A stretch of DNA of 64,000 nucleotides from Bog-473 sp963717455 (GTDB taxonomy: Bacteria > Actinomycetota > Acidimicrobiia > Acidimicrobiales > RAAP-2). Positions 23,611 to 33,213 of this stretch are shown piece by piece. The stretch lies in assembly GCA_963717455.1 (NCBI GenBank), contig OY970336.1, positions 620,001-684,000 of the forward strand, in the 5' to 3' direction. Made by a program: the position numbers and the translations under genes. Within the stretch, counting starts at the first letter, position 1, and the number at the start of each line of letters is the position of its first letter. Under the pieces are notes generated by a model. It made no database searches. It saw only the letters and a program-made list of their open reading frames with translations, and was not told the DNA's origin.

Positions 23611-24820
23611 TCAGCCCGCTTCGGCCTCGCCGCGGGTCACGGCCGCCTCGACGCGCTCCATGAGGCGGGCCGAGCACCCCTGCACGTCGACGATCGGGGC
23701 CACCTCCTCGGCGACCACCCGGGCGATCTCCGCGAAGACGGTGGCGAGCTCGCCACCGTCTTCGTCCAGGGCCACCGGCACCCCGGCGTCGCCGGCGGCA
23801 GCCAGGTCGGGGTGCAGCGGGATGGAGCCGATCAGCGGGACGCCGAGCCCGTGGGCCAGGCGCTCGCCGCCACCCGAGCCGAACAGCGCGTAGGTGGTGC
23901 CGTGCTCGCACGTGAAGTCGCTCATGTTCTCGATCACGCCGGCCACCCGCAGGTAGCCCCGCCGGGCCATGTCCGCCGCCCGCGCCGCCACCTTCTGGGC
24001 CGCCACCGGCGGCGTCGTGACGACGAGCAGCTCGGTCCGGGGTAGGAGCCGCGCCAGGCCCATCTGGATGTCGCCCGTCCCCGGCGGGAGGTCGATCAGG
24101 AGGTAGTCCAGGTCGCCCCAGTGGGCGTCCTGGAGGAACTGCTGCACGGCGCGGTTGAGAACCAGCCCGCGCCACATGATCGCCTGCTCCTCGTCGGCCA
24201 GGAACCCCATCGACAGCACCCGCAGCGCGCCGGCGCCGATCCGCCGCTCCAGCGGGACCATCTTCCCCGCTCGGGCCTCGACGTCTCCCTCCATGCCGAG
24301 CAGGCGCGGCACCGAGAAGCCCCAGATGTCGGCGTCGAGGACGCCGACCACGAGGCCGCGGGCGGCCAGCGCCACGGCCAGGTTCACGGTGACCGACGAC
24401 TTGCCGACGCCGCCCTTGCCCGACGCGATGGCGAGCACGCGCGTGCGTGGCGGGAACGGCCGTCTCGGGAGCGTCCTCCCGGGCCTTCCAGCGTGCCCGG
24501 GCCATCACGGCGGCCCTCTCCTCGGCGTCCATCGCCGCCACCTGCACCTCGACCGAGCGCACCCAGTCCAGGGACTGCACGTGGCCGACGACGTCGCGCT
24601 CGATCTGGGTGCGCAGGGGGCAGGCCGCGATGGTCAGGGCCACGTCGACCACGACGTCCCCTCCGTCGATGGCGACGCCCCGCACCATCCCGAGGTCCAC
24701 GATGGTGTCGCCGAGCTCGGGGTCGACGACCGCGCGCAGGCAGTCGCGGACCTCCTCGGCGCGATCACCGGGTGGCGCGCCGGGGACCAGCGGCGTCGAA
24801 GCGTCCGACTCGGAGGGCAC
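23611..24820 (-). CDS. Mrp/NBP35 family Fe-S cluster carrier ATPase, one frame break
   Basis: The N-terminal about 115 residues form a MIP18/DUF59 domain (CLRAVVDPELGDTIVDLGMV, then VVDVALTIAACPLRTQIERD). The ATPase domain follows in another frame after about 24445 and contains LAIASGKGGVGKSSVTVNLA (deviant Walker A), VLDADIWGFSVPRLLG, DLDYLLIDLPPGTGDIQMG and VIENMSDF. The short CxxC bridge of many Mrp proteins is not evident; Cys residues occur at DFTCEHG and VQGCSAR. Mrp proteins bind and transfer [4Fe-4S] clusters to apoproteins. ErpA, another Fe-S carrier, is divergently encoded 155 bases away, which supports an assembly role. Convergent with the MBL hydrolase gene. Confidence 0.85.
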
Positions 24821-24975
24821 GAAAAGGGATTCTACCTGCGTGGCGCCGAATTCCGGTCCCGAGGCGCGTGGGTGACGACCGGCCTACGGCGCCGGTAACA
24901 TGGGGGGCGCCCGCGGCGCAGGGTGCACCGTGAGCGGCCGTCCGCCAGGGCAATCGGCCCAACGAGGAGGATCCA

Positions 24976-25342
24976 GTGACGACCATCGCCACGACGCGTC
25001 AACATCGGGAAGAAGCCGGCACCGGTCACCCTCAGCGACGCCGCCACCGCCAAGGTGGCCGAGCTGCTGGCCCAGGAGGAGGGCGACGACCTCGCGCTGC
25101 GGGTCGCGGTCAAGCCGGGTGGCTGCTCCGGCTACAGCTACGAGATGTTCTTCGACACCGAGGTGATGTCCGACGACGTCGTGCGCGAGTTCGGCACGGT
25201 CAAGGTCGTCGTGGACGCGGCCAGCGCCGAGCTGCTGACCGGTTCGACCCTCGACTTCAGCGACGGCCTGCAGGGAGCCGGCTTCCACATCACCAACCCC
25301 AACGCCACCCGCACCTGCGGCTGCGGCTCCTCGTTCAGCTGA
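24976..25342 (+). CDS. erpA: A-type iron-sulfur carrier ErpA
   Basis: This is an A-type carrier of about 120 residues, including VTLSDAATAKVAELL, LRVAVKPGGCSGYSYEMFF and the C-terminal TRTCGCGSSFS. The three cysteines, one in GGCSG and two in CGCGSSF, are the cluster ligands in this family. GTG 24976 follows GAGGAGGATCC. The first about 12 codons lie in one frame and the rest in another, so one frame break near 25010 is assumed. It delivers Fe-S clusters to target enzymes. The gene after it encodes a [2Fe-2S] protein and the divergent neighbour is Mrp, so the block is an Fe-S maturation neighbourhood. Confidence 0.9.
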
Positions 25343-25375
25343 GCCCTCGACCTGCCCGTGCACCCGGCCCCCTGA

Positions 25376-27060
25376 GCGGCACCGGCACCACACCCGAGCC
25401 GGCGATCGGCGCACCGCGTCCCCTTCACCCTCAACGGCGACGCGGTCGTCGTCGCTGACGGGATCTCCCTCCTCGACGCGCTGCGCGAGGAGCTCGGTTG
25501 TCGTTCCCTCAAGGACGGCTGCAGCCCGCAGGGGCAGTGCGGGTGCTGCACCGTCTGGGTCGACGGCTCGCCGCGGGTGGCCTGCGTCACCCCGGTCCGC
25601 CGCGTCGCCGGCCGCCGCGTGACCACCCTCGAGGGCCTACCGGCCGAGCAGCGGGACCGTTGGGCCGCCGCCTTCGTGGCCCACGGGGCGAGCCAGTGCG
25701 GCTTCTGCACGCCCGGCATCGTGATGCGCCTCGCCGCGCTCGACGAGTCCACGGGCGTCGGGCCGGCGGGACGTCGGGACGTCGAGTCGGCGCTGCGGGC
25801 CCACCTCTGCCGCTGCACCGGCTGGCAGTCGATCGTCGAGGCCGCCTGCCGCGCCCTCGGGGCAGACGACGCGCTCCCCATGAGGGACGGCGTGCCGGCT
25901 GCGGTCCCGCTCGGCGCCCGTCACGCACTCCTCGCCGTCCTGGCGGGCCCAAGTGGAGGGGTCCGGCACTCCAGTCCTCGGGGCCCGACGTCGTGCTCGG
26001 CGGCGGCGGCTTCGCCGACGACACCGCGCCGCTGGGTGCGCCGGTCCAGCTCGGCGCGGACGCCCCCCTGGCGCCGTCGGTGCGTGCCGCACGCGCGGGC
26101 CGGGGCCGCATCCAGGGCCGCAACAGCACGGTGCCGCTGTCCCACCCGGTCCAGCTGCCCGCGGGCGAGTGGGCGCTCACGCTGCAGACCACCTGGGTCG
26201 AGCCCGCCTACGTCGAGCCCGACGCCAGCTGGTGCCGGCCCGGCGAGCACCCCGCCTCGCCGCTGGCCAACGGTGGGGCCTTCGGCGGCAAGCGGCACAG
26301 CCCGGTGCCTGTCCGCGCCCGGGAGCTGGCCGACGAGACGGGGGAGGCCGTCCGCGTGCTGTGGCAGCCGCGAGGACGTGGTGCGGCGCGGGCCCAAGCG
26401 CCCCCCGCTGGCCATCGGCCTGCGCGCCGACGGCACCGGCATGGCCCGCCTGGGCCGGACGCCGGGCTCGGCCGACCTCGGGCCGCTGGTGGCGCACCTG
26501 CGCGAGCTCTGCCCCGGCATCGAGGTCGAGGAGATCGAGGTCTCTGGCCCGCCCGGTGGCGCCCGAGCTGCGCGGCGCCGGGTGGGCCGAGGCGCTGGCC
26601 GCTCTCCACGCACTGGCGGCCGACCCGAGCCCTCCCGGCACGGGCCGGGCCCGGGTCGCAGCTGCCCGGGACGGGCAGCGCCAGCGTGGAGCTCGCCCTC
26701 GCCGACGGGGAGCGCGGCACCGTCGAGGTGGACGTCTGGGCCGGCGAGGTGCTGTGTCCCGTGACGCTTGCGCTCCTACGCGCTCGGCGCCGTGCACCAG
26801 GCACTCGGGCTGGTGTGGAGCGAGGGCATCGCGGTCGACGACGCCGGCGAGCCCGTCGACCTCACCATCCGCTCCTTCGGCATCCTCGCCGCGCGCGACA
26901 TGCCCGACGTCGTCGTGCGGCTGCACGAATGACGACACGTGGCCGGTCAACGGCTCCGACGCCGTGTTCGTCGCCACGCTGGCGGCGGCCTGGATCGCCG
27001 ACGGACTTCCGGCGCGCTGGCCCACCCGGCGCGCCGCCGTCCGCGCTCCGTTCGCGCGAC
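25376..27060 (+). CDS. [2Fe-2S] protein fused to a short molybdopterin-like domain, many frame breaks
   Basis: The N-terminal part is a xanthine-dehydrogenase/CoxS-type iron-sulfur subunit. DGCSPQGQCGCCTVW is the plant-ferredoxin-like cluster site, and CGFCTPGIVM with HLCRCTGWQSIVEA form the second [2Fe-2S] site. The C-terminal part resembles a molybdenum-binding subunit. It has NGGAFGGKRHSPVPV containing the GAFGGK motif, a segment VVRRGPKRPPLAIGLRADG, and the ending DMPDVVVRLHE...WPVNGSDAVFVATLAAAW. It is far shorter than the usual about 750 residues. I see at least five frame changes. Start and end are approximate; no FAD subunit is visible. It may oxidise a purine or aldehyde, but the shortened domain could be non-catalytic. 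Confidence 0.6.
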
Positions 27061-27092
27061 GTGGCAGCATCTGGCGGTCGAGAGGAGACGCC

Positions 27093-27462
27093 ATGAGCCC
27101 AGCCGTCGGTCCGTACTCTCCCGTCCGCCGCGTCGGCGACTGGGTCATCACCTCCGGCCAGGTCGGGCTGGCCACCGACGCCTCGGGCTCGCCGGCGCTG
27201 GTGGCGGGCGGCACCGTCCCCGAGCTGCGCCAGGCGCTCCAGAACGTGGCCGAGGTGCTCGCCATCGAGGGGGCGACGCTGGCCGACGTGGTCAAGACCA
27301 CGCTCTACCTCGTCGACATGGGGGACTTCGCCGCAGTGAACGAGGTGTGGGTCGAGTACTTCACCGAGAACCGGCCCACCCGCTCGGCCGTGGCGGTGGC
27401 CGCGCTGCCCGATCGGGGCCCGGGTCGAGGTCGAGGCCTGGGCCTACGCGCCGGTGGTCTGA
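27093..27462 (+). CDS. ridA: RidA family reactive-intermediate deaminase
   Basis: ATG 27093 follows AGAGGAGACGCC and opens a protein of about 123 residues with the RidA fold: PAVGPYSPVRRVGDWVITSG, GGTVPELRQALQNVAEVLA, VVKTTLYLVDMGDFAAVNEVW and FTENRPTRSAVAVAALP. The Arg in PTRSAV is the active-site arginine that binds the imine carboxylate. One frame change near 27415 is needed to reach EAWAYAPVV and the stop. RidA hydrolyses enamines and imines released by PLP enzymes and so prevents their damage. The 3' end overlaps the opposite-strand regulator gene by about 18 bases. Confidence 0.87.
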
Positions 27463-28239
27463 GGGGCCGGCGCGGGCGACGGCGTCGACGCAGGGCCGGC
27501 AGGCGCACCGGCCGCCGGCCCACCTGTCAGGCCGTTGCGCTGTGCGACGCCGGGGTGCCAGGCCACCTGCCCGAAGCGGTAGCCGACCGAGCGCACCGTC
27601 TGGATCAGGTGGGCGTGCTCCTCACCGAGCTTGGCCCGCAGCCGCCGGATGTGGACGTCGACGGTGCGGGCGCCGCCGTAGTACTCGTAGCCCCACACCC
27701 GGCTGAGCAGCGTCTCGCGGGTGAAGACCTTGGCCGGGTGGCCGGCCAGGAAGCGCAACAGCTCGTACTCCATGTAGGTCAGGTCGAGGACGCGGCCCGA
27801 CACGGCGGCCTGGTACGTCTCGAGGTTGAGCATCAGCGGCCCGTACTCGATGATGTCGGGCCGCATGCTCTGCCCGGTGCGCCAGAACAGGTGCTGCAGG
27901 CGCGCCACGAGCTCCTCGGGCCGGGCGGGCAGCACGCAGAAGTCGTCGTAGAGGTCGTCGCGAAGCAGCAGCTCGCCCACCTGGTCCGTTCCGATGGCGA
28001 GGAGCAGCGGCGTCATGGGCACCTCGCGCAGGCGGAGGTGGCGGCAGAAGGCGACGGCCGCGGTCATGTCGTCGCCGGCGACGACCAGCGCCCCCGAGTA
28101 GCCCACGGTGCGCCCGTCGGCGTCCGGGTGCCGCGACCTCGTCGGGTCCGCTCACGCCGTGGTGCCCCAGGCCCGCGCTCTGCAGCGCGAGGGTCACCTC
28201 GGCGGGCAGGTCGGCGGGGAAGCAGAGGAGCGGGTCCAT
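27444..28239 (-). CDS. GlnR-like winged-helix response regulator, one frame break
   Basis: ATG 28239 opens MDPLLCFPADLPAEVTLALQ. A frame change near 28110-28130 leads to VGYSGALVVAGDDMTAAVAF and then a receiver-like domain. The C-terminal OmpR-type winged helix is clear: YMEYELLRFLAGHPAKVFTR, LLSRVWGYEYYGGARTVDVH, IRRLRAKLG and IQTVRSVGYRFG. The N-terminal domain looks degenerate, and a normal receiver acidic pocket is not evident in the readable frame, as known for GlnR, which works without phosphorylation. It is 10 bases downstream of glutamine synthetase in the same orientation, so a role in nitrogen control is a reasonable inference. The C-terminal tail of about 35 residues is alanine- and proline-rich. 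Confidence 0.78.
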
Positions 28240-28249
28240 GGTGTCTGGC

Positions 28250-29584
28250 TCAGAGCAGGGGCAGGTAGCGGTCCAGCTCGAACTGGGTCACCTGGGACTG
28301 GTAGTCGTCCCATTCCTCGCGCTTGTTGCGGATGAACCACTCGAAGACGTGGTCGCCCAGGGTGTCGGCCAGCAGCTCGGAGCCCTCCATCTCGTTGACC
28401 GCGTCGTGCAGGCTCGAGGGCAGCGGCTCGATCCCCTTCTTGGCCAGCTCCTTGGGCGTCAGCGTGAACAGGTTGTCGTCCGCCTCGGGCGGCAGCGGGT
28501 AGTCCTCGGCGATGCCGCGCAGTCCGGCGGCCAGGATCACCGCGAAGGCCAGGTACGGGTTGCAGGCGCTGTCGGGTGCCCGGTACTCCAGGCGGGTCGA
28601 CTCGGTCTTGCCCATCTTGACGACGGGGACCCGCACCAGCGCCGAGCGGTTGTTGCGGGCCCAGCTGACGTGGACCGGCGCCTCGTACCCGCCGATGAGG
28701 CGCTTGTAGGAGTTGACCCACTGGTTGGTGACGGCGGTGATCTCGCGGGCGTGGTGCAACAGGCCGGCGATGAAGCGGCGCGCCACCTCGGAGAGCCCGT
28801 AGCGGTCGCCTCTCGTCGACGAACGCGTTGCGCTCGCCCTCCCACAGCGAGATGTGCGTGTGCATGCCCGAGCCCTGCACGCCCCGAGCGGCTTGGGCAT
28901 GAAGGAGGCGAAGACGCCCTCCTGGCGCGCCATCTCCTTGATCACCATCCGCGTCGTCATGACGGTGTCGGCCATGGTGAGGGCGTCGGTGTAGCGCAGG
29001 TCGATCTCGTGCTGGCTGCGCGCGTCCTCGTGCTGGGTGTGCTCGACGGGGATGCCCATCTCCTCGAGCATGAGCACCGACCGCCGCCGCAGGTTGCTGG
29101 TCAGGTCGGCCACGGAGAGGTCGAAGTAGGAGCCCGAGTCCAGGGTGACCGGGTCCCGCGCGGGGTCCGCGTCGGCGAAGTAGAAGTACTCCACCTCGGG
29201 CGAGGCGAAGAAGGTGTAGCCGGCCGCCCGGGCCCGCTCGAGCGTGCGCCGCAGGGCGTGGCGGGGGTCGCCCTCGAAGGGGGTGCCGTCGAGGTTGGCG
29301 ATGTCGCAGAAGACACGGGCCACCTGCGCGTCGTCGTGGTGCCAGGGCAGCAGCTGGAAGGTCTTGGGGTCGGGGCGGGCCAGCACGTCGGCCTCCTGGA
29401 CACGGCTGAAGCCGTCGATGGCCGAGCCGTCGAAGGTCATCCCCTCGTCGAGGGCGTTCTCCAGCTCGGCCGAGGTGATGTTGAAACCCTTGGGGGTCCC
29501 GAGCACGTCGGTGAACCACAACTGGACGAAGCGGATGCCCCGCTCCTCCACGGTCCGGAGCACGTAGTCCCGCTGGCTTTGCAC
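28250..29584 (-). CDS. glnA: Type I glutamine synthetase, two compensating frame breaks
   Basis: This protein of about 444 residues makes glutamine from glutamate, ammonia and ATP. Family elements in order are FVQLWFTDVLGTPKGFNI, DEGMTFDGSAIDGF, ASPEVEYFYF, QHEIDLRYTDALTMAD, the GSGMHTHISLWEG segment, NSYKRLIGGYEAP, NRSALVRVP and RLEYRAPDSACNPYLAF. The glutamate-binding GSGMHTHI segment lies out of frame between breaks near 28880 and 28810, and both sides are in frame again. The adenylylation loop usually has NLY; here it is DNLFTLTPKEL with Phe, so control by adenylylation is unlikely and the enzyme looks like the GSI-alpha class. A GlnR-like regulator gene follows. Confidence 0.88.
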   Translation of the reverse strand: MQSQRDYVLRTVEERGIRFVQLWFTDVLGTPKGFNITSAELENALDEGMTFDGSAIDGFSRVQEADVLARPDPKTFQLLPWHHDDAQVARVFCDIANLDGTPFEGDPRHALRRTLERARAAGYTFFASPEVEYFYFADADPARDPVTLDSGSYFDLSVADLTSNLRRRSVLMLEEMGIPVEHTQHEDARSQHEIDLRYTDALTMADTVMTTRMVIKEMARQEGVFASFMPKPLGACRARACTRTSRCGRASATRSSTRGDRYGLSEVARRFIAGLLHHAREITAVTNQWVNSYKRLIGGYEAPVHVSWARNNRSALVRVPVVKMGKTESTRLEYRAPDSACNPYLAFAVILAAGLRGIAEDYPLPPEADDNLFTLTPKELAKKGIEPLPSSLHDAVNEMEGSELLADTLGDHVFEWFIRNKREEWDDYQSQVTQFELDRYLPLL

Positions 29585-29679
29585 CGCACAAGCTTCGCAT
29601 GCCCGCGAACCCCCTCCCGCGGCGGTCCCGGTGACGGGGCCCCATCGAGAACGCCGGGCACCGCCGGTAATCTGGGACG

Positions 29680-31427
29680 ATGCCGCACCTGCGCCTCGCC
29701 GCCGCGCAGCTCAACACCGTCGTCGGCGACCTGTCGGGCAACGTGGAGCGGGTGCTCGGCGCCCTGGCCGCCGCCGAGGCGGCCGGAGCGGACATCTGCG
29801 TCGCGCCCGAGCTCGCCATCCCGGGCTACCCCCCCGAGGACCTGCTCCTCAAGCCCGGTTTCGTGGCCGACAACGTGGCCGCGCTCGAGAAGGTGGCGGC
29901 CGCCACCCGGGCAGTGCGCCGTCGTGGTCGGCTTCGTGGGCGCCGCACCCGGCGGCGGCGGGCTGGCCAACGCGGCGGCGGTGTGCGCCGGCGGCCGCGT
30001 GCCGGGCGTCTACCGCAAGCGCTTCCTCCCCAACTACGGCGTCTTCGACGAGCAGCGCTGGTTCCTGCCCGGATGACGAACCGCCGCCGCTCTTCGGCGT
30101 CGGCGGGGCCTGGGTGGGCGTCTCCATCTGCGAGGACGTCTGGTTCGACGACGGACCGGTGGCCCACGCCGGCCGCGCCGGGGCCGACGTCGTGGTGAAC
30201 CTCAACGCCTCGCCCTACAACCGGGGTCGTCGGCGCCGAGCGGCTCGCCATGCTGCGCGGCCGCGTGGCCGAGGCCGGCTGCGCCATCGCCTACGTGAAC
30301 CAGGTGGGCGGCCAGGACGAGCTCGTCTTCGACGGCGACTCGCTCATCGTGGCGGCCGACGGGACCCTGCTGGCGTCGGGCGCGCAGTTCGGCGCCGACC
30401 TCGTCGTCGTCGACCTCCCGATCGGTCCGCACCGGCCGCACGCGGTCACCGAGCTGCTGCCGAGGATCGTGGTGAGCGAGCCGCGCCGCGGCGACCGGCC
30501 CGCCCTGGACCGCGGCACTGCTGCGCCCGGCGCTGAGCGACCACGCCGAGGTGTACGCGGCGCTCGTCCTCGGCACGCGCGACTACCTGCGCCAAGAACG
30601 GCTTCTCCGAGGCCGTGATCGGCCTGTCCGGCGGGATCGACTCCTCGCTCGTGGCGACGATCGCGGTCGACGCGCTCGGCGCGGACCGCGTGCACGGCCT
30701 CTCCATGCCGTCGCGCTACTCGAGCGAGGGGTCGCGCCACGACGCCGGGGTGCTGGCCGAGCGACTGGGCATCGACCTCAAGGTGGTGCCGATCGAGGAG
30801 GCGCACGTCGCCTTCGCCTCCATGCTCGCGCCCGGTGCTCGGCCGCGAGCCCTTCGGGCCTGACCGACGAGAACCTGCAGTCGCGCCTGCGCGGCGTGCT
30901 CCTCATGGCCGTGTCCAACGCCAAGGGCTGGATCGTGCTGACGACGGGCAACAAGAGCGAGATGGCCACGGGCTACTCCACGCTCTACGGCGACTCGGCC
31001 GGCGGGTTCGCGGTGATCAAGGACGTGCCCAAGACGCTCGTCTACGAGCTGTGCCGCTACCGCAACACGCAGGCGGTGCTCGAAGGGCCTGCCCGGCCCG
31101 ATCCCCGACAGCGTGCTCGACAAGCCGCCGTCGGCCGAGCTGCGTCCCGACCAGCGCGACGACCAGTCGCTCCCCCCCTACGAGGAGCTCGACCCGGTGC
31201 TGCAGGGCTACGTCGAGCGCGACCGCACGGCGGCCGACCTCGTGGCCGAGGGCTTCGACCCGGCGGTGGTGGACCGCGTCGTGCGCCTCGTCGACGGCGC
31301 CGAGTACAAGCGGCGCCAGATGCCGCCGGGCGTGCGCATCACCACCAAGGCGTTCGGCAAGGACCGCCGCATGCCCATCACCAACCGCTACCGCTCCTCG
31401 GCCCTCGAGGAGTCGGGGGGTGGCTGA
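29680..31427 (+). CDS. nadE: Glutamine-dependent NAD+ synthetase, seven frame breaks
   Basis: Joined across frames this is a two-domain enzyme of about 580 residues. The nitrilase-type amidase domain has APELAIPGYPPEDLLL with the catalytic Glu, GVYRKRFLPNYGVFDEQRWF with the Lys, and VSICEDVWFDD with the Cys. The synthetase domain has VIGLSGGIDSSLVATIAVDA (PP-loop), LTDENLQSRLRGVLLMAVSN, TTGNKSEMATGYSTLYGD and RRMPITNRYR. The enzyme converts deamido-NAD to NAD+ using glutamine. Frame changes fall near 29925, 30075, 30230, 30515, 30595, 30837 and 31090. All catalytic motifs are intact in one frame or another, so sequence error is more likely than gene decay for an essential gene. Confidence 0.85.
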
Positions 31428-31429
31428 GC

Positions 31430-31980
31430 CGGCGCCGGGCGCCGGCTCGGTGTGGCGGCGCATCGAGCGAGCTGGCCGAGCTGGTCGGCGCCTACTGCTG
31501 GGTCGAGCACCGGATCTTCGAGCTGACCGGGGCCTGGGCCACCGGGCCGAGCGACCGTCGAGGACCCGGCTCGCTGTGCGGCGAGCTGCGGGTCTGGTGC
31601 GCCGCCGCTGTCTCGGCGCCACGGGGCGCTGGCCGGACGCTGGGCCAAGCGCCTGCCGGTGCGGGCCGGGGTGGATCCCGGCCGAGTTGGTGCGGGCGCC
31701 GGACGGGCCCTTGGCGGAGGCGCTCGATGCCCTGGCGGCCGAGCCGAACGGGATGGTGCGCATCGAGACGCCCTGGTCGAGACCGTTCTCCCGCGGGTGG
31801 CAGGGGTCTACGGGGCCCATCGTGGAGCGGCTCGCCGGTCAGCGAAGGCGCCGGTCCTGGAGGTCCTGGTTGGGGCGCGACGGGAATTGGCCGGGGAGAT
31901 CCGGGGTGGCACGGTCCTCCTCGAGGGCCTTCCACAGGACCGGGACAGGGCCGGGAGCTCCGGGAGGAAATCGAACGGGC
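31430..31980 (+). CDS. Hypothetical, possibly helical four-helix-type protein, frame-broken
   Basis: Between nadE and the sigma factor gene several frames together give a helical protein of about 170 residues: ELAELVGAYCWVEHRIFELTG, LAEALDALAAEPNGMVRIET, LVETVLPRVAGVYGAHRGAA and VLEVLVGARRELAGEIRGG. The pattern of helices with spaced Glu and His (CWVEHRIFE) recalls ferritin-like hydroxylases, but I cannot place it in a family. Start and end are approximate and at least three frame changes are needed. It follows nadE immediately and may share its transcript. Confidence 0.4.
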
Positions 31981-32138
31981 GTTTGACGCCACGCGCGTTT
32001 TCCCTGCTGTACGCACATCTTGACAGCGCCATTACACTGTCTCCGCAGCCCACGTGCGCCAGGAACGGGCGCCGGCTGCAAGTTCAGGAGCGCAGCAGCC
32101 CGGCCAGGTCCCCCCGCCGAGGCAACGGGACGGAAGGT

Positions 32139-33090
32139 TTGGCGACGATCTTGGCGAAGGAACGAATCGAGCGCGACGACGAGGATCTCGTCCGGCTCTA
32201 CCTGACAGACATCGGCCAGTATCCCCTGCTGACCAAGGACGACGAGGTCCGCCTGGCCCAGGCCATCGAGGCCGGCCGGGCCGCCGAGGCGGAGGTCGCC
32301 AAGGCGCCCAAGGGGATCACCACCGCGAAGAAGCGTGAGCTGCGCCGCTCCGTCATGGAGGGCGAGCAGGCCCAGCAGACCTTCGTGCAGTCGAACCTCC
32401 GGCTGGTCGTGTCGATCGCCAAGAAGTACCAGGCCTCGGGCCTGCCCCTGCTGGACCTGATCCAGGAGGGCAACCTCGGCCTCATGCACGCCGTCGAGAA
32501 GTTCGACTGGCGCAAGGGCTTCAAGTTCTCGACCTACGCCACCTGGTGGATCCGCCAGGCCATCACCCGTGGCATCGCCAACACCGGGCGCACCATCCGC
32601 CTGCCCGTGCACGCCGGCGACACGCTGGCCCGGGTGCAGAAGGCCCAGGCGCGGCTCGAGCTGAAGCTGGGGCGGCCCGCCACGCTGGCCGAGCTCGGCG
32701 ATCGAGGTCGAGATGCCCGAGGACAAGCTCGTCGAGGCCTTGCGCTTCCGCGCCGAGCCGCTGTCGCTGTCCGAGCCGCTGCGCGAGGACGGCGACGCCG
32801 AGCTGGGCGACGTGGTCGAGGACCGCTCGGCCGAGTCGCCCTTCGAGGTGGCCGCGGTGTCGCTGCTGCCCGACGAGATCGGCCGGCTGCTCTCGCCGCT
32901 CGACGAGCGCGAGCGTGAGATCCTGCGCCTGCGCTTCGGGCTCGACCGCGGCGAGCCCCGCACCCTCGAGGAGGTCGGCGAGCACTTCAACCTGACCCGG
33001 GAGCGCATCCGCCAGATCGAGGCCCGGGCCATGTCCAAGCTGCGCCACCCGTCCTCGGACACCGGGGCGCGTGATCTGCTGACCGTCTAG
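32139..33090 (+). CDS. RNA polymerase sigma-70 factor, RpoD/HrdB type, one frame break
   Basis: TTG 32139 follows CGGAAGG and opens LATILAKERIERDDEDLVRL. Region 1.2 is DLVRLYLTDIGQYPLLTKDD. Region 2 includes VQSNLRLVVSIAKKYQASGL, LLDLIQEGNLGLMHAVEKFD and FKFSTYATWWIRQAI. Region 3 begins RTIRLPVHAGDTLARVQKAQ. Region 4 has RTLEEVGEHFNLTRERIRQI, the -35 recognition helix. One frame change occurs near 32700 (an extra G in GGCGATCG would explain it), and the C terminus is then continuous to 33090. The length of about 316 residues and absence of a long region 1.1 suit a group 2 or a short primary sigma factor. It directs promoter recognition. Confidence 0.88.
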
Positions 33091-33111
33091 CGGCGCCTAG
33101 GCTCTGCGCTC

Positions 33112-33186
33112 ATGAAGAAGCTGCTGATCCTCGCCATCCTGGTCGCCCTCGGCGTCATCGCCGCCAAGCGCCTGCAGAACAGTTAG
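33112..33186 (+). CDS. 24-residue single-span peptide (DLW-39-like)
   Basis: ATG 33112, TAG at 33184-33186. The product is MKKLLILAILVALGVIAAKR plus LQNS, a two-Lys start, one hydrophobic span and a short basic polar tail. It lies 21 bases after the sigma factor stop. Very short single-span proteins of this shape recur in actinobacteria (for example the DLW-39 group), usually without known function. The lack of a strong ribosome binding site lowers confidence. Codon use is plausible but the peptide is too short for statistics. Confidence 0.5.
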   Translation: MKKLLILAILVALGVIAAKRLQNS

Positions 33187-33213
33187 CGCGACGGGCCCGA
33201 CGCCGGGCCCCTG

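Noticed and set aside
29680..31427. Programmed frameshifting in nadE
   Set aside because: Seven breaks at unrelated sequences with no slippery heptamer or hairpin pattern argue for read errors.
32000..32138. A -35/-10 promoter with TTGACA near 32020 before the sigma factor gene
   Set aside because: No -10 hexamer lies at proper spacing, so I could not support it as a promoter.
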